Shown piece by piece: positions 5,355-8,696 of a stretch of 8,696 bases of DNA (its first letter is position 1; each line of letters begins with the position of its first letter). Origin of the DNA: Candidatus Atribacter fermentans (GTDB lineage: Bacteria > Atribacterota > Atribacteria > Atribacterales > Atribacteraceae). The notes beneath the pieces were generated by a model. The model was not told the origin of the DNA and did not search any database. It saw nothing but the letters and a program-made list of their open reading frames with translations. The position numbers and the translations under genes are program-made. The stretch spans positions 1-8,696 of the forward strand of contig JAAYUT010000279.1 in assembly GCA_012517485.1 (NCBI GenBank), given 5' to 3'.

Positions 5355-6906
5355 TGCTTTGATTATTGGAAATGGAATTGCAGGAAGTAGTGCAGCACTT
5401 TTTCTGGCGGAGAAATCTCAACGAGTTTTGTTGGTGAGCAAAGGTCAATCTTTTGAGGAAACCAACACCGAAAAAGCTCAGGGAGGAATTGTATTTCGAG
5501 GGAAAAATGATTCTTGGAAGATTCTCAAACAAGATATTATCAATGCTTCTGATGGGAGTGCCTTAGAAAAAAGTGCGAAAGTCTTAGCCAAGATTGGTCC
5601 TTCATTGGTTAAAAGGTTATTTATTCAAAAACTTCGGGTTCCATTTGAAATAGATGAACAGGGTGAATGGGATCTTTTTCAGGAGGCAGCCCATTCTCGA
5701 AGGCGGGTCCTTCATGTGAAAGATTGTACCGGACGGGCTATTCAAAAAGCACTCCATGAAGGAATCCTGAAAGAACATCTTATTGAGGTTAAAAAAAACA
5801 CCTATGCAGTTGGTTTGATTCTTTCCAATCGGTATCAACTTTCGCCTCGATCTCGTTATGAAAATCCGGAGTGTCTTGGTGTTTATTTACTCGATCCTCG
5901 CAAGGGGACTATTACAGCCTACTTTGCTCGGGCAACAATTTTTGCCACTGGTGGATTAAATTCTCTTTACCAATATTCAACTGGAGGACCTTGGAATACC
6001 GGTGATGGATATGCCATAGCGAATCGAGCAGGTGCAATCCTGCAAAATATGGAATATGTTCAATTCCATCCCACTCTTCTTTTTAGTCCTGAGTATTCTC
6101 AAACTTTCCTCATTTCCGAAACAGTTCGAGGTGAGGGCGCCGAACTCATTAACCATGAAGGGAAAGCCTTTATGCATAAATATCATCATTTGGGAAGTTT
6201 AGCGCCTCGTGATGTGGTTTCCCGGGCAATCTTTGAAGAAATGCTTAACCAGAATTCCCATTGTGTTTTTCTTGACCTTTGTCATGCAATTTCATCGGAA
6301 AAAATAAAGGCAACTTTCCCGACCATCTATGAAGAATGTTTATACCGAGGAATTGATATTACCCAAGAACCGATACCGGTTGCACCGGGAGCGCATTTTT
6401 GCTGTGGTGGAATCCTTACCGATAGTTTTGGTCGTACGTCGATTAAACGACTCTATGCTATTGGCGAAGTTGCTTGCACCGGTGTGCATGGTGCCAATCG
6501 TTTGGCTTCTACCAGCCTTTTAGAGGGATTAACCTTTGCCTACCGAGCATCTCACGATATTGTTAAAAACCCGGCAACGAAGGAACAACCTCGAATCATT
6601 CCTTTCGAATATGTATATGGAAATCCCCCATCAGAGGCGATTTTGGAGAGTATGCGAAAAATTATTCAAGACACCATGTGGAAGTTCGCCGGACTCATTC
6701 GGAGCCAATCAGGGTTAAAGTATGCTTTAGAAGTGCTCAGTGGTCTAAAAAAACAGGTCGTTCAAATCAAAAATCACTTGGGCGTATCTAGCTCTTTGCT
6801 TGAATTAGAAAATAGTGTTGATGCTGGGTTGTTGGTAGTTGAAGCAGCCTTAAGGAACCCCATCTCACTGGGAACTCATTTTCGTTCCGATTCTTCAATG
6901 GTTTAA
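5344..6906 (+). CDS. nadB: L-aspartate oxidase
   Basis: NadB is the FAD enzyme that oxidises L-aspartate to iminoaspartate, which NadA condenses with dihydroxyacetone phosphate to quinolinate. The 520 residues are close to the usual ~535. FAD is bound by GNGIAG (9-14), ETNTEKAQGGIV (39-50) and the C-terminal GEVACTGVHGANRLASTSLLEG. Active-site residues fall at positions comparable to E. coli NadB: H242 (QFHPT), R289 (LAPRDVVSRA), H351 (GAHFCCGG) and R386 (GANRLAS). EPIPVAPGAHF with TDSFGRTSIKRLYAIGE favours NadB over succinate or fumarate dehydrogenase flavoproteins. A helical C-terminal domain (~430-505) is present. ATG at 5344 has GAGGTG 6 nt from its last two bases' boundary (GAGG ends at 5337) and overlaps nadC, so the two are coupled. 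In anaerobes of this enzyme family fumarate, rather than oxygen, can serve as electron acceptor. No nadA follows. Confidence 0.97.
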   Translation: MYYDALIIGNGIAGSSAALFLAEKSQRVLLVSKGQSFEETNTEKAQGGIVFRGKNDSWKILKQDIINASDGSALEKSAKVLAKIGPSLVKRLFIQKLRVPFEIDEQGEWDLFQEAAHSRRRVLHVKDCTGRAIQKALHEGILKEHLIEVKKNTYAVGLILSNRYQLSPRSRYENPECLGVYLLDPRKGTITAYFARATIFATGGLNSLYQYSTGGPWNTGDGYAIANRAGAILQNMEYVQFHPTLLFSPEYSQTFLISETVRGEGAELINHEGKAFMHKYHHLGSLAPRDVVSRAIFEEMLNQNSHCVFLDLCHAISSEKIKATFPTIYEECLYRGIDITQEPIPVAPGAHFCCGGILTDSFGRTSIKRLYAIGEVACTGVHGANRLASTSLLEGLTFAYRASHDIVKNPATKEQPRIIPFEYVYGNPPSEAILESMRKIIQDTMWKFAGLIRSQSGLKYALEVLSGLKKQVVQIKNHLGVSSSLLELENSVDAGLLVVEAALRNPISLGTHFRSDSSMV

Positions 6907-6929
6907 TAGTGATTAATCTTTTTTACCAT
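6907..6929. other. 23-bp gap between convergent nadB and LptD-like genes
   Basis: The short AT-rich gap holds GATTAATC followed by six T on the plus strand. The palindrome is only 8 bp with no loop, too short for a standard rho-independent terminator. I see no other termination signal here, so the two convergent transcripts may overlap. Confidence 0.4.
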
Positions 6930-8537
6930 TTATTCGTTTTGACGATTCAGATTAAAAAGGTCGTATTCTTCCTGCTCATCAAATAAGCTCTCGATGTGTT
7001 TTTTCTGATCAAGCCCAGCCAGATTAACACTCACGAAAAAGGTTTGGTCGGATTCCCAATAAGAAGCTTCAATATCGATACATTCTTCCAACTGTTTTCG
7101 AATATAATAACGGCGTTCTTCCCAATTTTGGTCAGGAAAAGAATACATCATTTCTATGCCAACTGAAAATTCTTTACTTCCCAAGCCGATACCAGCGACG
7201 ATATCACCTAATCCCCCGGTATTGAGGTCATACTCACCTCGAAGTCGAAGATAACTTTGGGCACAATCACCATAAACCAACTCTAAACCGAAAATATTGG
7301 TATCTTTGGGATCAAAGAAAAAATAGGTTTCTCCATTTACTTCAGTATATTCATAAAATACCTTAGCACTAAAATGAGGAGAAAATTCCTTTTCCGCCCA
7401 AACCTTACCTCCCCAGACAGTGGCATCATCAAGAGGAGAAAGGTTAATGTTCTGATAGTAAACTTTACCCCCATAGCTCTTTTTTTCGAATCCAGCGCTC
7501 AAGTAAGCATCATTTCGCCAAGTGCTCATATCACCCTGAGTAAATTTTCCATAACTTAAATTCGCTTCTATGAAAAATCCATTTTCAGATTCAGTACGAT
7601 AAGAGGCAATGAATTGGGGGAGACGGCTGATGATTTCATCATTAAATCGTTCGTTTTCAATGCCGAGCATCCAGAGAGATAATCCATTTTTTTGATAATG
7701 AGCATAACCACCAACTGTCGCTTTTTCATCTTGCCAAAGATCAATAAATATACGTGCTTCAAGAAATGGGTATTGAAGTGTTATATCACCGCTTATTCGA
7801 CTGCTTTGTAAGGTGGAATAGGAGAGATTAGCTTGGAACAATAAGTTTTCTGAAAAAAGATATTCATAGTTGCCCTCAATAAAGAGTCCCTTTTTTCTTT
7901 GGTAACCCAAGCTTGGTATAAAATTGGCACCATGGTTGTTGAGAAGCCGAGAATAGGCTGGCAGTTGAATAATTCTTTTTTCTTTAAGAAAAAAACCTAA
8001 TCCGCTGATTAAAATCCGATCTTGCGGATAGATTAAAACTTCTTTAGCACGAACGCTATAGAGGGGAGGTGAATGTGGGCATCCAGTAACTAATAGGTCG
8101 GTACCGGTCCATTTTCCTTTTTGATATTCGATTTTAGAACCCCGAAAGTAAAGCTTTCCTCCTTCGTTTAATTCGTATACCAATTCTGCGCTTTCAAACC
8201 AACCATTTCTGGTTTGAAAGTTGTAGTACATTTTTTCTGCACTGATTTGGTAATTACCAAATCGAGCTTGAATAAAGCCCGGGATAAAAGCTTCCGACGT
8301 ATCGAAACGAAAAAGCAGCTGATGGGTTATGAAAGAAATATCCTTCCAAGATAGCTGGACATTCCCAATAGCTTCAACCTGCGAACCGGCATCGTCATAA
8401 AGGAGTGTGTCGGCTTTGATTCGAATGCCTTCTTTTGCTCCGATGCTCGTCGTTAAAGGGATTGTTAATAATAGAAAAAAAGCGATCAATGCTAATTTTT
8501 TCATCGCTTTTATAAAAAAGAGATGAAGTTGGTTCAT
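6930..8537 (-). CDS. Short LptD/OstA-like outer-membrane protein
   Basis: In the family, LptD forms the outer-membrane pore that places lipopolysaccharide on the cell surface. Residues ~13-34 are a signal peptide (MKKLALIAFFLLLTIPLTTS). Residues ~38-200 form the OstA/LptA-like beta-jellyroll: IRIKADTLLYDDAGSQVEAIGNVQL, ISAEKMYYNFQTRNGWFESAEL, and VTGCPHSPPLYSVRAKEVLIYP (150-171), which matches the LptD 'TTC...P.Y.irAk...i.p' segment. From ~205 (NFIPSLGYQRKKGLFIEGNY) to the end, alternating aromatic strands indicate a beta-barrel. At 535 residues it is far shorter than proteobacterial LptD (~780) and has about 330 residues for the barrel. The paired-cysteine pattern of E. coli LptD is not evident. 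The stop lies 23 bp from nadB, convergent. The ATG at 8537 shares ATGA with the upstream stop; an internal ATG at 8504 would give a neater signal peptide, but neither has a good ribosome binding site. Family likely; cargo unproven. Confidence 0.8.
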   Translation of the reverse strand: MNQLHLFFIKAMKKLALIAFFLLLTIPLTTSIGAKEGIRIKADTLLYDDAGSQVEAIGNVQLSWKDISFITHQLLFRFDTSEAFIPGFIQARFGNYQISAEKMYYNFQTRNGWFESAELVYELNEGGKLYFRGSKIEYQKGKWTGTDLLVTGCPHSPPLYSVRAKEVLIYPQDRILISGLGFFLKEKRIIQLPAYSRLLNNHGANFIPSLGYQRKKGLFIEGNYEYLFSENLLFQANLSYSTLQSSRISGDITLQYPFLEARIFIDLWQDEKATVGGYAHYQKNGLSLWMLGIENERFNDEIISRLPQFIASYRTESENGFFIEANLSYGKFTQGDMSTWRNDAYLSAGFEKKSYGGKVYYQNINLSPLDDATVWGGKVWAEKEFSPHFSAKVFYEYTEVNGETYFFFDPKDTNIFGLELVYGDCAQSYLRLRGEYDLNTGGLGDIVAGIGLGSKEFSVGIEMMYSFPDQNWEERRYYIRKQLEECIDIEASYWESDQTFFVSVNLAGLDQKKHIESLFDEQEEYDLFNLNRQNE

Positions 8538-8696
8538 TGTTTTAAGTTTGATTGCAGCTCCTCGATTTTATTTTTTACATTTTCAATTTCTGATTCAATT
8601 TGTTTTTGGTTTTCAATGAGCTCTTTTTTTTGTGCTTCCAACAAGATAATTCTTTCTTGCAAACGGAGGATTTCTTCTTCGAGTTCTGGCTGCCAA
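8534..8696 (-). CDS. C-terminal end of an unrecognised coiled-coil protein (partial)
   Basis: The last 53 residues of a gene entering from the right edge run WQPELEEEILRLQ to KIEELQSNLKQ and stop with TGA at 8536-8534. Nearly the whole segment fits a heptad pattern of Leu and Ile with Glu, Lys and Gln between, so it is a parallel or trimeric coiled coil. The TGA overlaps the ATG of the LptD-like gene (ATGA, 4 nt), which shows one operon with translational coupling. A periplasmic chaperone or envelope tether would fit the neighbour, but nothing in the visible part identifies a family. A cytoplasmic coiled-coil protein is equally possible. Confidence 0.75.
   Translation of the reverse strand, partial: WQPELEEEILRLQERIILLEAQKKELIENQKQIESEIENVKNKIEELQSNLKQ

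Noticed and set aside
6907..6929. GATTAATC plus T-run as a bidirectional terminator between nadB and the LptD-like gene
   Set aside because: The palindrome has 4-bp arms and no loop, so it cannot form a stable terminator stem.

Overview
The window reads as a stretch of chromosome from a low-GC (about 40% by eye), anaerobe-like diderm bacterium. The evidence for an outer membrane is an LptD/OstA-type outer-membrane assembly protein (6930-8537, minus). A divergent relative of lipid-A-disaccharide synthase (3339-4400, plus) is weaker support. Short hairpin-forming dispersed repeats in the one large intergenic gap resemble those in genomes of Atribacterota and similar candidate phyla. That placement is a guess from memory and is not proven by the sequence.

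Layout from left to right. (1) Positions 1-1894, minus strand: ssb followed by a secreted multidomain N-acetylmuramoyl-L-alanine amidase. The two overlap by 17 nt, and the amidase runs off the left edge. (2) Positions 1895-2352: a 458-bp gap holding a perfect 7-bp palindrome near ssb, a possible ssb promoter, and a cluster of three unrelated repeat types (a tandem 49-bp hairpin repeat, an ATTGC/GCAAT element and a CCCTTT/AAAGGG element). (3) Positions 2353-3195, minus: a Nit2-type omega-amidase of the nitrilase superfamily. (4) Positions 3196-3323: a short divergent promoter region in which the two -35 boxes appear to share the same bases. (5) Positions 3339-6906, plus: LpxB-like protein, then nadC (quinolinate phosphoribosyltransferase), then nadB (L-aspartate oxidase). 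nadC and nadB overlap by 11 nt. (6) Positions 6930-8696, minus, convergent with nadB: a short LptD-like barrel protein, preceded through a 4-nt ATGA overlap by the coiled-coil C-terminus of an unrecognised gene that enters from the right edge.

Two themes run through the window. One is the cell envelope: amidase, LpxB-like protein, LptD-like protein. The other is NAD synthesis: NadB and NadC without NadA, which must lie elsewhere if the de novo pathway is complete. I see no phage, CRISPR, toxin-antitoxin, transposase or RNA gene. The most unusual items are the degenerate LpxB-like protein in front of nadCB, the short LptD-like protein with its coiled-coil partner, and the repeat cluster. None of them amounts to a demonstrated new system.
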